Numbered from the stretch's first letter, positions 19,792 to 29,496 are shown. The stretch is DNA of 64,000 bases from Flavobacteriaceae bacterium UBA1682 (GCA_002320285.1 DCKE01000026.1:140441-204440); one strand, 5' to 3'. Notes: a model not told the origin generated them from the letters alone. Program-made: numbers and translations.

Positions 19792-21183
19792 ATGACACTT
19801 ATTAAATCTATTTCTGGAATCAGAGGTACAATAGGAGGGAATGTAGGTGATAATTTAACCCCTTTAGACGCGGTAAAATACGCGGCTGCCTACGGTACTT
19901 TTTTAATACAAAATAGCACAAAAAATAAACTTAAAGTGGTTGTCGGACGTGATGCACGTATTTCCGGCCCCATGATTCACAATTTAGTTACCAATACATT
20001 AATCGGACTTGGAATTGATGTCATCGATTTGGGGCTTTCCACCACGCCAACGGTCGAAATAGCCGTGCCTTTAGAACAGGCTGACGGTGGTATTATTTTG
20101 ACAGCGTCACACAATCCCAAACAATGGAACGCCTTAAAGTTATTAAACGCCAAGGGAGAGTTCTTAAGTGGTGAAGATGGTGCGGAGATTCTGAAAATTG
20201 CTGAAGTGGCTTCCTTTGTTTTTTCCGAAGTAGATGATTTAGGTCAAATTACCTACCGCAATGATTATATGGATTTGCATATTGACGAAGTTTTAAAACT
20301 GAAATTAGTAGATGTGGAGTCTGTTAAAAAAGCGGGATTAAAAGTTGTGGTAGATGGGGTGAATTCCTCAGGGGGTATCGTTATACCTAATCTTTTGCGA
20401 AGAATGGGCGTCGAAGTGGTAGAGCTTTATTGTGATCCCACCGGACATTTTCCGCATAATCCAGAACCGTTAAAAGAACATTTAACCGATATTTCCCAGT
20501 TGGTCGTCGAAGTTCAAGCTGACTTCGGAATTGTGGTCGATCCAGATGTCGATCGTTTGGCCTTTATCTCTGAAGACGGTGAAATGTTTGGTGAGGAGTA
20601 TACTTTGGTAGCCTGTGCAGATTATGTATTGAGTCAAACTCCGGGAAATACCGTATCAAACCTGTCTTCTTCTCGAGCTTTAAAGGATATTACCAACAAA
20701 TATCATGGGGGGTATCAAGCCGCCGCAGTTGGTGAAGTCAATGTTGTAGAATTGATGAAAGAGAATAATGCGATCATCGGTGGTGAAGGCAATGGTGGAA
20801 TCATCTATCCGGAATTGCATTACGGAAGAGATTCGTTGGTGGGTGTAGCTCTGTTTTTGACCTATTTGTCGAAACAAGATTTAAAAGTCTCTGAACTTCG
20901 CGCTTCTTACCCACAATATTTTATGAGTAAGAACAAAATCGAATTGACTCCTGAATTAGATGTAGATCAAATATTGATTGAAATGGCAGAAATTCACAGG
21001 CAAGAAGAGATTTCTACTATAGATGGAGTTAAAATTGATTTTGAAACCGAATGGGTACACTTAAGAAAGTCTAATACAGAACCTATAATTCGTATTTATA
21101 CAGAAGCACCTAGTCAAGAGGCAGCAGATGCACTGGCTGAAAAAACGATTTTGGAAATTAAAAATATCGTTGCTAGCAACTAG
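19792..21183 (+). CDS. glmM: phosphoglucosamine mutase
   Basis: A 463-residue alpha-D-phosphohexomutase that interconverts glucosamine 6-phosphate and glucosamine 1-phosphate for peptidoglycan and lipopolysaccharide synthesis. The active-site phosphoserine is in LTASHNPKQWNA (Ser106). The metal-binding loop is DPDVDRLAF (about residue 240-248), a sugar-binding loop is EGNGGI, and the phosphate-binding loop is RKSNTEPIIRIY. A phosphomannomutase/phosphoglucomutase activity cannot be excluded from motifs alone, but GlmM is the usual assignment for this length in Bacteroidota. It is monocistronic, with its own promoter box and terminator. Confidence 0.88.
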   Translation: MTLIKSISGIRGTIGGNVGDNLTPLDAVKYAAAYGTFLIQNSTKNKLKVVVGRDARISGPMIHNLVTNTLIGLGIDVIDLGLSTTPTVEIAVPLEQADGGIILTASHNPKQWNALKLLNAKGEFLSGEDGAEILKIAEVASFVFSEVDDLGQITYRNDYMDLHIDEVLKLKLVDVESVKKAGLKVVVDGVNSSGGIVIPNLLRRMGVEVVELYCDPTGHFPHNPEPLKEHLTDISQLVVEVQADFGIVVDPDVDRLAFISEDGEMFGEEYTLVACADYVLSQTPGNTVSNLSSSRALKDITNKYHGGYQAAAVGEVNVVELMKENNAIIGGEGNGGIIYPELHYGRDSLVGVALFLTYLSKQDLKVSELRASYPQYFMSKNKIELTPELDVDQILIEMAEIHRQEEISTIDGVKIDFETEWVHLRKSNTEPIIRIYTEAPSQEAADALAEKTILEIKNIVASN

Positions 21184-21203
21184 TGATTTTATTTCCGAAA
21201 CCA

Positions 21204-21239
21204 AAAAGAGGCTGTCTTATATATAAGACAGCCTCTTTT
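21204..21239. terminator. bidirectional terminator between glmM and the acyltransferase
   Basis: Long perfect arms AAAAGAGGCTGTCTTAT and ATAAGACAGCCTCTTTT with almost no loop, placed between two convergent genes whose stops are 21 bp or less away. Confidence 0.9.
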
Positions 21240-22122
21240 ATTTTTTCGGGTTTTTACCTCGGTGTTTCCATCTTTTGTGTGTCCAAAAGTAGTACTCCGG
21301 TGCTGCGTGTATTTGTTTTTCAACCTCGCGAATAAACCGAACGCTGATATCGTAGTTAGGTACCTTCTTAACGTCTTCAGCTAGCGGAACAAAGGTGGCT
21401 TGATAATATCCACGACCAACGCGTTCTACTTTTAAATACAAAGCGTGCATATCTAATTTTTTTGCAAGGGCTTCTCCGCCTGTATGTACAGGAACTTCCA
21501 TGTTCATGAAGTCGACCCAGAAGTTCGCATCTATGAGCATAGGTGATTGATCGCTAACAAAAGCATAAACACCTTTAATGCCTTTGGATTCATTGGCCAG
21601 TACTGCCTTTATAGTATGGCTGGTGTCGATTAGTTCGGCATTAAATCGCGAGCGTATGTTGTGAATGAGTCTGTCAAAATACGGATTTTGGATTTTTTTA
21701 TAAATTCCGAAACCCTTATAATTGATATATCTCCCCATTATAATCATCCATTCCCAACTGGCATAATGGGCACAGAATAAGATAATACTTTTATTGGTTT
21801 TTTCCAATTCTTGAACCAGCTCGATATTGGTAAAAACATAACGCTTACTCATTTCATCTTCTGAAATGGTTAGCGTTTTGACCATCTCCAAAAACATATC
21901 ACACATATAGTGATAGAACTTTCGTTCGATGCTTTTTCGTTCCGAATCAGACAACTTCGGCAATGCAAGCCTGAGGTTTTCCTGTACGGTTTTACGTCTA
22001 TATCGCACCACGTAAAAAACCAATACAAATAAACAATCCGATACCCAGTAAAAGATGCGAAAAGGGAGTATGGACAGCAGCCATAAAAGGGGATATGCTA
22101 CTATATATATTATAAAATTCAT
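21238..22122 (-). CDS. lysophospholipid/lipid A acyltransferase (LpxL/HtrB family)
   Basis: A 294-residue protein with an N-terminal membrane segment (IVAYPLLWLLSILPFRIFYW) and the acyltransferase motif HYASWE (HX4E) at about residues 120-125. The motif YAFVSDQSPM in the second half is also typical of the lipid A late acyltransferase family, which transfers acyl chains from acyl-ACP to lipid A precursors at the cytoplasmic face of the inner membrane. It stands alone on the minus strand and converges on glmM. Which hydroxyl it acylates cannot be judged. Confidence 0.88.
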   Translation of the reverse strand: MNFIIYIVAYPLLWLLSILPFRIFYWVSDCLFVLVFYVVRYRRKTVQENLRLALPKLSDSERKSIERKFYHYMCDMFLEMVKTLTISEDEMSKRYVFTNIELVQELEKTNKSIILFCAHYASWEWMIIMGRYINYKGFGIYKKIQNPYFDRLIHNIRSRFNAELIDTSHTIKAVLANESKGIKGVYAFVSDQSPMLIDANFWVDFMNMEVPVHTGGEALAKKLDMHALYLKVERVGRGYYQATFVPLAEDVKKVPNYDISVRFIREVEKQIHAAPEYYFWTHKRWKHRGKNPKK

Positions 22123-22310
22123 AGGTCGATATTAGTTTTTTTTGAATGCATCGGCGTTAAAAGAACTTCTAATTAACTGTTGTTACCACTAGACTAACTA
22201 GGCGATTTTGTCAGTTATTAATTTTACAAAGATACTTTATTATAGGTTTTTTTCCACAATATATTCCTTTCTAAAAAACTATGCCTATTTTTACTCTCTA
22301 AATAGATGAT

Positions 22311-22952
22311 ATGATCCCCATTTTACTCGTAGTGATAGCAATTACTGCAATTGTTAGTTTTAAAGGTTTTAATGACCCCAATTTTTTTTCCAAATACGAG
22401 TTTCATATTGGACGTATTCAGAATGGTGAAAAATATAGAATGATAACCTCTGCTTTTCTACATGCCGATTTGGGTCATTTGTTTTTTAATATGTTCACCT
22501 TATACATGTTTGCGCCAATTGTGATCGCCTATTATTCGAGTTTTTACTTTATAGTGATCTATTTCGGAAGTTTAATAGTTGGGAATGTATTGACTTTATC
22601 CTTTTATAAAAACAATCCATACTACCGAGCAATCGGTGCCTCAGGTGCTGTTATGGGTATATTGTATGCGTCTATTTTGCTCAATCCCGGTATGAACTTA
22701 TACTTGTTTTTTATCCCTATTCCAATTCCAGCCTATATATTTGGTATAGGTTATTTGTCCTATTCGATTTACGGGATGAAAAAAAATAACGATAATATAG
22801 GACATGCAGCTCATTTTGGTGGTGCCATTGGAGGTTTTGTGTTGACTTTAATTAAATCACCAGAAATTATTTCCACCGAGCCAGTACTTGTGGGACTGTT
22901 ACTTATACCTATTATTGTACTGTTTGTACTAATAAAAACGAACAAGCTGTAA
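22311..22952 (+). CDS. rhomboid family intramembrane serine protease
   Basis: A 213-residue polytopic protein with about six hydrophobic segments. The catalytic serine is in IGASGAVMG (Ser111), the catalytic His in GHAAHFGGAIGG (His168), and HADLGHLFFNM supplies the conserved His/Asn of helix 2. Family members cut membrane proteins within the bilayer. The substrate is unknown. The gene is close to the short SIMPL gene on the same strand, but the 137-bp gap leaves co-transcription open. Confidence 0.9.
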   Translation: MIPILLVVIAITAIVSFKGFNDPNFFSKYEFHIGRIQNGEKYRMITSAFLHADLGHLFFNMFTLYMFAPIVIAYYSSFYFIVIYFGSLIVGNVLTLSFYKNNPYYRAIGASGAVMGILYASILLNPGMNLYLFFIPIPIPAYIFGIGYLSYSIYGMKKNNDNIGHAAHFGGAIGGFVLTLIKSPEIISTEPVLVGLLLIPIIVLFVLIKTNKL

Positions 22953-23089
22953 TTTGTGGCATCGTTTTTGGAATTATGCCTACAAACAATATATAAGAAT
23001 GAATTGAAATTCGTAACGACTCTGAAATATAATGGGCGACGATATTCAAACAACATCGAGACACTTAATTTAAAAAACAACCCCCACCT

Positions 23090-23785
23090 ATGAAAAAACT
23101 ATCTGTATTATTTGCAACCCTATTAATGGCTATTACTATGAATGCACAAAACCCTTCAGGTATACAAACTCCACAGATCGCGGTTAGCGGTTCTGGAAAA
23201 GTATCTATTAAACCCGATCAAGCTAATATTACAATTGGTACTGAAAATCGCGGTACTGACGCAGTAACAGTAAAAAAAGACAATGATGTGGCTATTGCAA
23301 ACATCATCAAGTATATTAAAAAAATGAAAATCTCGGAGAAGGATTATCAAACGCAACGCGTTAATCTTTATAAAAACAGAGATTATGAAACAAAATTAGA
23401 TTACTTTCAAGCCAATCAAACCATTACGATTCAATTAAAAGATTTATCTAAATACGAAGAGTTGATGTTGGGATTGATTCAAGCTGGTGCTAATCAAATT
23501 CAAGGTGTAGAATTTAAGTCTTCTAAATCGGCAGATTATCAAACAGAAGCTAGAACGAAAGCAGTGGCTGATGCTAAGAAGAAAGCAACGGATTACGCAA
23601 ATGCTTTAGGACAAAAAGTAGGGAAAGCGATATTTGTTTCGGACGAATCAACATCTTATTCACCAAGACCGATGATGTATGCTGCTAAATCAGCTGGTGC
23701 AGAAGATATGGCCTTAGATCAAACTTTAGCCATCGGAGAAATTGAGGTGAGTTCAAATGTATCGATCAATTTCAGTTTGGAGTAA
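23090..23785 (+). CDS. SIMPL domain (DUF541) periplasmic protein
   Basis: A 231-residue protein with a signal peptide (MKKLSVLFATLLMAITMNAQ) followed by the SIMPL fold: an early GSGKVSIKPDQANITIG strand pair, a middle FQANQTITIQLKDLSKYEEL segment and the late ARTKAVADAKKKATDYANAL helix. Proteins of this family are periplasmic or outer-membrane-linked oligomers, some affecting oxidative stress resistance, but no enzymatic activity is established. A hairpin terminator follows. Confidence 0.85.
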   Translation: MKKLSVLFATLLMAITMNAQNPSGIQTPQIAVSGSGKVSIKPDQANITIGTENRGTDAVTVKKDNDVAIANIIKYIKKMKISEKDYQTQRVNLYKNRDYETKLDYFQANQTITIQLKDLSKYEELMLGLIQAGANQIQGVEFKSSKSADYQTEARTKAVADAKKKATDYANALGQKVGKAIFVSDESTSYSPRPMMYAAKSAGAEDMALDQTLAIGEIEVSSNVSINFSLE

Positions 23786-23813
23786 ATTTCAACAAAGCAT
23801 ATTATAAAAATTG

Positions 23814-23844
23814 GAGCTGTCTTTTTAAGATGGCTCTTTTTTTT
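23814..23844 (+). terminator. terminator after the SIMPL gene
   Basis: The stem GAGCTGTCTT/AAGATGGCTC contains two imperfect pairs and is followed by eight T residues. Confidence 0.7.
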
Positions 23845-23896
23845 AGTGATCAGTGACTAGTGATTAGTGACTAGTGACTAGTGATCAGTGATCAGT
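23845..23896. repeat. heptanucleotide tandem repeat (AGTGAYY, seven units)
   Basis: Seven consecutive 7-bp units, AGTGATC or AGTGACT with one AGTGATT, plus a trailing AGT. It lies between two genes directly after a terminator. It is non-coding and short enough to vary by slippage. Confidence 0.9.
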
Positions 23897-23966
23897 AAGT
23901 TAATCTGTATGTCAAAGTGAAGCATTGAAGCGGTGTTATAAAAAAGGGATAGATTGTTAGAAGAAA

Positions 23967-23997
23967 AAAAAGCCTTAGAAAACGATCTAAGGCTTTT
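23967..23997. terminator. terminator after the DUF2853 gene
   Basis: Arms AAAAGCCTTAGA and TCTAAGGCTTTT with a short loop. On the minus strand the stem is followed by T residues and lies just past the stop of the DUF2853 gene. Confidence 0.8.
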
Positions 23998-24022
23998 GAC
24001 TTTTAAAGGAGTTCCTTTAAAA

Positions 24023-24367
24023 TTATTTTTTATAAACGCTTTCTTTTTTGAAATGAACCGTCAATAGATAATATACAACAGCTCTATATTTATTTCTGTT
24101 GGAGTCACCGTATTGATGCATTACTTTAGCAATGGCTTCATCTAATTTTGGAGAATCTTCGAGGCCTAATTTTTTGATTAAAAAATTCTGTCTTACCGTT
24201 AGCAGTTCTTCTTTTGAAGTACCCGCTACCGTAGAAGAATCCTTGTTGTAAATAGAAGGACCACATCCGATAGTGACTTTTTCCAATAATTCCATATTTG
24301 GCGTAACGCCGCATTTATCTTTTAAATCTGCCGCGTACTTTTCAATTAATTCAGCTCTTTTACTCAT
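24023..24367 (-). CDS. DUF2853 family protein
   Basis: A 114-residue soluble protein with no signal peptide. The segment MSKRAELIEKYAADLKDKCG, the central CGPSIYNKDSSTVAG and the lysine-rich C-terminus match the small DUF2853 family, whose function is unknown. It is a single-gene transcript with its own -7 box (24391-24398) and a strong terminator. The family name is from recognition of the sequence pattern. Confidence 0.75.
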   Translation of the reverse strand: MSKRAELIEKYAADLKDKCGVTPNMELLEKVTIGCGPSIYNKDSSTVAGTSKEELLTVRQNFLIKKLGLEDSPKLDEAIAKVMHQYGDSNRNKYRAVVYYLLTVHFKKESVYKK

Positions 24368-24390
24368 TTTATTTTTTTATTGGTTATACT

Positions 24391-24398
24391 CAAATATA
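24391..24398 (-). promoter_or_regulatory. -7 promoter box of the DUF2853 gene
   Basis: The minus strand reads TATATTTG (TAnnTTTG), 24 bp before the start codon. Confidence 0.5.
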
Positions 24399-24434
24399 AT
24401 AAAATTTTATAAGTTAGCGTATAATTATAAAAGA

Positions 24435-26099
24435 TTATTTAACTAAGTTATTAAAATAATCTTTCAAAACCGTGTCGTTTATAAGTGTGGGAGTTTGGAT
24501 TTCCAATAGGGATGCTTTGTTGTTGTTAGACCAAAAATCCGTCAATACCTCGGTTAATTCCGTTTCATCTGTAGCGCAATAATAATTTAAGTCATATAAT
24601 TTGGCGAGATTTGAAATCTCCAAATTGTGCTGGGTTTCAAAATAGGTATGGAAAATATCGTTTTCAACGTGTCCTGGGAGTATTCTAAAAATACCACCAC
24701 CGCGGTTGTTGATCAGGATAATTTTAAAGTTTTTGGGAATATAGCCGTTCCACAGCGCATTGCTATCATATAAAAAACCAATATCACCAGTGAGCAGTAC
24801 ATTGGGTTTCTGGCTTCCTGTAGCAGCGCCAATAGCCGTAGAGGTACTACCGTCAATACCACTGGTTCCTCGATTGCAAAAAACTTCTATACTGCTGTCA
24901 ATAGTAAACAATTGCGCATAACGGATCGCGGCGCTGTTGCTAATTTGCAATTGACTGTGTTTTGGCAATTGGGGCAGTAATATTTCAAAAGCTTTCATAT
25001 CCGAAAACGGAATGTCTTTTAAAAACTGTTGCTGCTTTAATTGTCGCTGCTGTTGAATTTGATCGATCCAAGCCCGGTAGGAGTCGTTTGGATGATAATC
25101 GACTAACAGTAGCTGAAGTTGACTAAAAAAGTCTTCTGCAGTGCTAACAATGCGATCGGACAAACAGTCATACGTATCGTAAAAGCGTAACGGATCGATA
25201 TGCCAATGTGCTTGGGGACGGTATTTTCTCAAAAAAGTTTTTATTCTCTTCGAAATAACCATACCGCCAAAAGTGACAAGCAGATCAGGTTGAAGTTTTA
25301 CAAATTCATCATGTCCAAAAGGCGTTATAATGGTATCTATATTGTGTACAAATCGCGGATCATGAACATTGGAGGTGGTTTCAGTTAATACAAGTACACT
25401 GGGATCATTGGCGAAAAAATCTATAGTCCTTTTTGTTAATGCTTCGGGTGTATTAACACCTATCAGTATCAGTTTTTTGGTATATTTTTGCCATTTGTCG
25501 CGGTATATTTCCATCGGAATAGCAGCGACTTGTGGAGGTGTATATGCTGTAAAATGCGGGTTAATACTTAGTTTGTCAACAGTGTTGTATAACGGCTCTT
25601 CAAAGGGGGCATTAATATGTACCGGTCCTTTCTTGTAGATGGCATGATGAATAGCTTCTTGAATAAAACCATCGTTTTGTTCTGATGCCGTTTCATGCAA
25701 GTTCGCGTTGTAAAGGATGTGATTGTCGTAAACATTTCGTTGACGAATCGTTTGCCCATCACCGATGTCAATTTTATTGGAAGGTCGATCAGCGGAAATG
25801 ACCACTAAAGGAATTTGACTGTAAAAAGCTTCTGCAACTGCGGGATAATAATTGAGCAGGGCTGAACCCGATGTACACACCAGAGCTGTTGGAAATTGAA
25901 TTTGTTGCGCAATTCCCATGGCAAAAAATGCAGCACAGCGCTCGTCTGCGATACTATAACACTTAAAAAAAGGATCGCTGGCAAAACCAATGGTCAAAGG
26001 AGCATTACGAGATCCCGGAGAAATAATTATGTGTTGAATGTTTTTAGATTTACAGATTTCGATAATGCTTTGTGCAAGTTCTATTTCGGGGTATATCAT
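24435..26099 (-). CDS. menD: 2-succinyl-5-enolpyruvyl-6-hydroxy-3-cyclohexene-1-carboxylate synthase
   Basis: A 554-residue thiamine diphosphate enzyme of menaquinone synthesis, which adds the succinic semialdehyde unit from 2-oxoglutarate to isochorismate. The N-terminal HIIISPGSRNAPLTIGFA motif is characteristic of MenD. The ThDP/metal-binding motif begins at LLTGDIGFLYD and ends near ILINNRGGGIF. The length is normal. The other men genes are not in the window. A -7 box lies 17-24 bp upstream of the start. Confidence 0.94.
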   Translation of the reverse strand: MIYPEIELAQSIIEICKSKNIQHIIISPGSRNAPLTIGFASDPFFKCYSIADERCAAFFAMGIAQQIQFPTALVCTSGSALLNYYPAVAEAFYSQIPLVVISADRPSNKIDIGDGQTIRQRNVYDNHILYNANLHETASEQNDGFIQEAIHHAIYKKGPVHINAPFEEPLYNTVDKLSINPHFTAYTPPQVAAIPMEIYRDKWQKYTKKLILIGVNTPEALTKRTIDFFANDPSVLVLTETTSNVHDPRFVHNIDTIITPFGHDEFVKLQPDLLVTFGGMVISKRIKTFLRKYRPQAHWHIDPLRFYDTYDCLSDRIVSTAEDFFSQLQLLLVDYHPNDSYRAWIDQIQQQRQLKQQQFLKDIPFSDMKAFEILLPQLPKHSQLQISNSAAIRYAQLFTIDSSIEVFCNRGTSGIDGSTSTAIGAATGSQKPNVLLTGDIGFLYDSNALWNGYIPKNFKIILINNRGGGIFRILPGHVENDIFHTYFETQHNLEISNLAKLYDLNYYCATDETELTEVLTDFWSNNNKASLLEIQTPTLINDTVLKDYFNNLVK

Positions 26100-26115
26100 A
26101 GCTGAAAGTAAAACT

Positions 26116-26123
26116 CAAAGATA
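26116..26123 (-). promoter_or_regulatory. -7 promoter box of menD
   Basis: The minus strand reads TATCTTTG (TAnnTTTG), 16 bp before the ATG, which implies a very short untranslated leader. Confidence 0.5.
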
Positions 26124-26170
26124 CAAACAAAGCAATAGAAATCTATAAATCCAAAAGATATATTAGGGGC

Positions 26171-26764
26171 TTATCCCTTAATCCATTTTTTTACCTCAGG
26201 ATCATTTGGAAGGATTCTCGGTCCCACCACTTGAACGAGTTTTCCGGTTTCATCAATCAAATATTTCTGAAAATTCCATTCTACTTGACTGTCTTGTAGT
26301 CCGTTTAATTCTTTTTTTGTCAAAAATTGATAAATAGGGGCCATATCATCTCCCTTTACCGAAATTTTTTCCATCATTGGAAAAGTAACGCCGTAGTTTT
26401 TAGTACAGAAAGCAGAAATTTCTTTATTTGAACCCGGTTCTTGAGAACCGAAATTATTAGCAGGAAATCCTACTATAATAAAGTTTTTGTCTTTAAATTC
26501 TTGATAGATACTTTGTAGTTGTTCGTATTGAGGTGTTAAACCACATTCCGAAGCGGTATTGACTATCATGACCTTTTTTCCCTTTAAGGACGCAAAATCA
26601 AATTCATTGCCTTCAATGTCTTTAACTTTAAACTGATAGATCGTATTTTCTTGATTTTTTTCTGTCATGGTCGTGTTCTTGTCTGTGTCTGTGTTTTTGT
26701 TTTGCGCGATATTGTTGCAACTAAATAGAAATAACAATCCGCATGCTAAGGCCAATTTTTTCAT
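26171..26764 (-). CDS. glutathione peroxidase family lipoprotein
   Basis: A 197-residue thiol peroxidase with a lipoprotein signal (MKKLALACGLLFLFSC, lipid-modified Cys16), a Lys/Thr/Asn-rich linker, and the catalytic domain from about residue 42. The peroxidatic cysteine is in NTASECGLTPQ (Cys74). The Gln of NNFGSQEPGS and the Trp of VEWNFQKYL complete the usual site. The cysteine form normally uses thioredoxin rather than glutathione. The lipoprotein signal places it in the periplasm, where it would reduce peroxides at the envelope. Confidence 0.92.
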   Translation of the reverse strand: MKKLALACGLLFLFSCNNIAQNKNTDTDKNTTMTEKNQENTIYQFKVKDIEGNEFDFASLKGKKVMIVNTASECGLTPQYEQLQSIYQEFKDKNFIIVGFPANNFGSQEPGSNKEISAFCTKNYGVTFPMMEKISVKGDDMAPIYQFLTKKELNGLQDSQVEWNFQKYLIDETGKLVQVVGPRILPNDPEVKKWIKG

Positions 26765-27306
26765 CTAAATTTTTTTTATAAAGTTAATTAAAATATACCA
26801 CAACATCTTTTGGTTGACGTTAATTATGTTTTATATAACGCATTAAAAACTAAAATAATATATAGTTCAATCATCAAATAATGTATTTAACATTTTTGGC
26901 TATTATTAGTGTAAAAACTCAGCTATAAAGTCATTTATGCTGATGTAATTCTTAAATAAGCAAGTCTTGCTTTTGTTGTTTTTGTAGATTTTAATTTAAT
27001 TGGTCAAGATAAAAGTTACTATTGTATCAAGTATTTGTTTTTTATTTGGTTTATCTGCCCTGAATTCTTAAAATAAACTATGATTGTCCCTAAATATTAA
27101 TCGTATTAGGAGCTAAAATAACCCTCCATCTATACCCAAGAAAGCTTTTGATTGGTCTATTAATCACAAATCAACATAAAAATCAGCTATCTAAATAGTG
27201 AGGTTGCACAGGCTTTGAAACACTTGGTTTAAGATTTAAATCGAAAAGATTACTGGCAGTTAATCAAAGAATTTTAAACGTGACATCAGGTATTTTTGGT
27301 AAGGAT
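26765..27306. other. AT-rich intergenic region, no gene recognised
   Basis: About 540 bases at the left edge of the accessory region. Stop codons interrupt all frames. I see no clear promoter, terminator or repeat, and no transposase-like translation. Confidence 0.5.
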
Positions 27307-28017
27307 TTATAATTTTATCTCCTCGACAAATTTTACTTCGTACTTGATATTCGGAACTGTTTTAACCGCATACTCTAATACATCACCTTTAAAAGTATAT
27401 TGTTCTGTTTCTTTTTTAACTGTACTTGTGGGAGTAATTACTTTTTTTTCACCTTTTTCCTTGATTATTATTTTGGATGAATTTACAGGATGATCCAATG
27501 ATGAGTATGCTTGAAGCAACAGCCCATACATAGCATCACTTTGAAAAAAAGCTTTTAATTGTTCTTTATCTTCTATGGTTCGATCGATTTTATTTAGATA
27601 ATTGGTAATAAGTTCTCCTTTATATTCCAAAAGTATTTTTTCCTTTGTCTTTTCCCATCGCTGGTCCATATCAGCCGGTTTGCTAACATCAATTATTTTT
27701 CCATCAGCATCAACCAGGAGTGATATTTCATCGAAAACATAGGCAACTTTCTTGATATAACTAAGGTTGTTTGGGCCTTTGATTTCGATATTCGTACAGA
27801 AAAAATCATATTTTAATACAGACTCATCAATTCTTGTTAAGTTTATTTCTACTGTCCGCGTATACCTATTGTCCGTTCCTAGAGAATCGTTCGTCACAGA
27901 GGAGGAAAACAGATATGACAAGGCGTAGGAATCTTTGCCAGTTGCTTCCGTATGTTTCTGACCAAAAGAACAGCAAGTAAAAACAATCGCAATAAAGCGG
28001 ATCAAAAAGGTTGTCAT
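27307..28017 (-). CDS. hypothetical secreted protein
   Basis: A 236-residue protein that I do not recognise. The N-terminus MTTFLIRFIAIVFTCCSFGQ looks like a signal peptide; the cysteine pair near its end might be a weak lipobox. The mature part is Lys/Glu-rich with alternating strand-like segments and a central helical part (QRWEKTKEKILLEYKGELIT). The pattern resembles small uncharacterised periplasmic proteins of Flavobacteria. It stands apart from its neighbours and is divergent from the 28402 hydrolase. Confidence 0.65.
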   Translation of the reverse strand: MTTFLIRFIAIVFTCCSFGQKHTEATGKDSYALSYLFSSSVTNDSLGTDNRYTRTVEINLTRIDESVLKYDFFCTNIEIKGPNNLSYIKKVAYVFDEISLLVDADGKIIDVSKPADMDQRWEKTKEKILLEYKGELITNYLNKIDRTIEDKEQLKAFFQSDAMYGLLLQAYSSLDHPVNSSKIIIKEKGEKKVITPTSTVKKETEQYTFKGDVLEYAVKTVPNIKYEVKFVEEIKL

Positions 28018-28401
28018 CGAATTAAAATATTAAAAAAGTATGGAAGCTATCCTGTATGAGTAGAACGAATCCATAATTATATCCTACGAATATAATATTA
28101 TTGCTAGACTTTGAACCAGAAAAAAAGCTTGAGGGGAATTAAATTATAAACGGATAAGAGGATAGGCTTAAGATATTTTTTTTACAAAAAACTAAAGACC
28201 GAAATATTGAAAATAAACAAGAATAATTCCGCAATATAACCAATAAAATGATCTTTTTTTGTGTATTTTCGTATCGATTTAATAGAAAATTTAAATTACT
28301 GTTTAACGGAAACTTTGGACTGCTATAAGTATCGCCAGCGATGCCTAGTTCCAAGGAAATCATTAGCATTAAGGTCACATAATATAAAAACAATTATTTC
28401 C
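28018..28401. other. divergent intergenic region
   Basis: About 380 bases between a minus-strand secreted protein and a plus-strand hydrolase. An open frame runs through the right part from 28261, but it lacks a ribosome-binding site and precedes the signal peptide of the hydrolase, so I treat it as non-coding. No conserved structure was seen. Confidence 0.45.
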
Positions 28402-29496
28402 ATGTATCGATTTCTTATAGTATCCATTATATACTCTTGTTTAATTTCATATAATTGTATAGCGCAAAATACAGCTCTAACCCACAAAGTTCAAGTCGAT
28501 ACGGAGTTTTTTATTCCTATTGAACGAACGAATCTTTACACCAGAGTCATGGGCAATCCTGAAAAACCAATTATCATTACTCTTCACGGGGGGCCAGGAG
28601 CGTTTAATGTGGACCATGAATTTTATAGAGATGTATTTGAAAACGATTATTTGATGGTTTATTTTGATCAAAGAGGTTGTGGTAAATCTGATGAATTTCG
28701 CGATAAAACGATGTTGACTACCGATCAATTTGTCAAAGATCTGGACGAAGTGGTAAATTATATCAAAGCTAAGTATCCGAATAAAAAAATTAATCTTTTA
28801 GGTTCATCTTGGGGTGGAATGTATGGTTTTTTATACTTGATCAAACATCAAGAGAAAATCAATTCATTTATTTGTAATTCGGGTTCGGCAAACATTCAAC
28901 ACAATACTCTTGCCTTAATTAAACACGAAAAACAGTTAGCAAATACACTACTTAAGGCAACCGATGATCCCATTAAAGTAGAAAGATATGTTGAAATTCT
29001 TAAAAAACTGGATACGATAGAGAAAAGTGGTTTTGACAAAACCTTCTTTGCTGATATGAATACAATAAGATATGAATTCCCAAAAGATCTGGGATTTGAT
29101 GTTTATTGGGCTCAACCTGAAAAGAAAGCAAGAATAGAAGCACTGTTAAAAGATCCCGATTTCTATACAAGAAATAAGTATACACCGGAACTTTTAGAAA
29201 AAGTAATGGAGCGATTTGAGTATGTCAATGAAGTGTTTCACGGACAAAGATCTTATAATAATCTCAATATCTTAAATGAACTTTCGAGTATTAAAACACC
29301 AACCTTAGTGATACAAGGAGAGTTCGACTATGCAATTGGCGTTGAATCGGGAAAAATGATTTATAAAGCACTAGAAAATGTTGCTGAACAAGATAAAGAA
29401 TTGGTCTACATCAAAAATGCGTCTCATAATCTCCCAAGTGAAGAACCGGAACAGTTGTATGCTTCTTTAAAAGCTTTTTTTAAGAAAAATAATTAA
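28402..29496 (+). CDS. secreted alpha/beta hydrolase (proline iminopeptidase-like)
   Basis: 364 residues when started at 28402. The frame is open from 28261, but the internal Met begins a clear signal peptide (MYRFLIVSIIYSCLISYNCIA). The HGGPG oxyanion motif at residues 62-66, DQRGCGKSD at 89-97, the nucleophile elbow GSSWGG (Ser136), a late GEFDYAIG acidic residue and ASHNLP histidine match the S33 aminopeptidase/proline iminopeptidase group. It would act in the periplasm. Other S33-type esterases share HGGPG, so peptidase activity is not certain. Confidence 0.85.
   Translation: MYRFLIVSIIYSCLISYNCIAQNTALTHKVQVDTEFFIPIERTNLYTRVMGNPEKPIIITLHGGPGAFNVDHEFYRDVFENDYLMVYFDQRGCGKSDEFRDKTMLTTDQFVKDLDEVVNYIKAKYPNKKINLLGSSWGGMYGFLYLIKHQEKINSFICNSGSANIQHNTLALIKHEKQLANTLLKATDDPIKVERYVEILKKLDTIEKSGFDKTFFADMNTIRYEFPKDLGFDVYWAQPEKKARIEALLKDPDFYTRNKYTPELLEKVMERFEYVNEVFHGQRSYNNLNILNELSSIKTPTLVIQGEFDYAIGVESGKMIYKALENVAEQDKELVYIKNASHNLPSEEPEQLYASLKAFFKKNN

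Noticed and set aside
23845..23896. CRISPR-like repeat
   Set aside because: The units are only 7 bp with no spacers; it is a simple tandem repeat.
28261..28401. Upstream extension of the S33 hydrolase by 47 codons
   Set aside because: The extension is unlike the family and would bury the signal peptide that begins at 28402.
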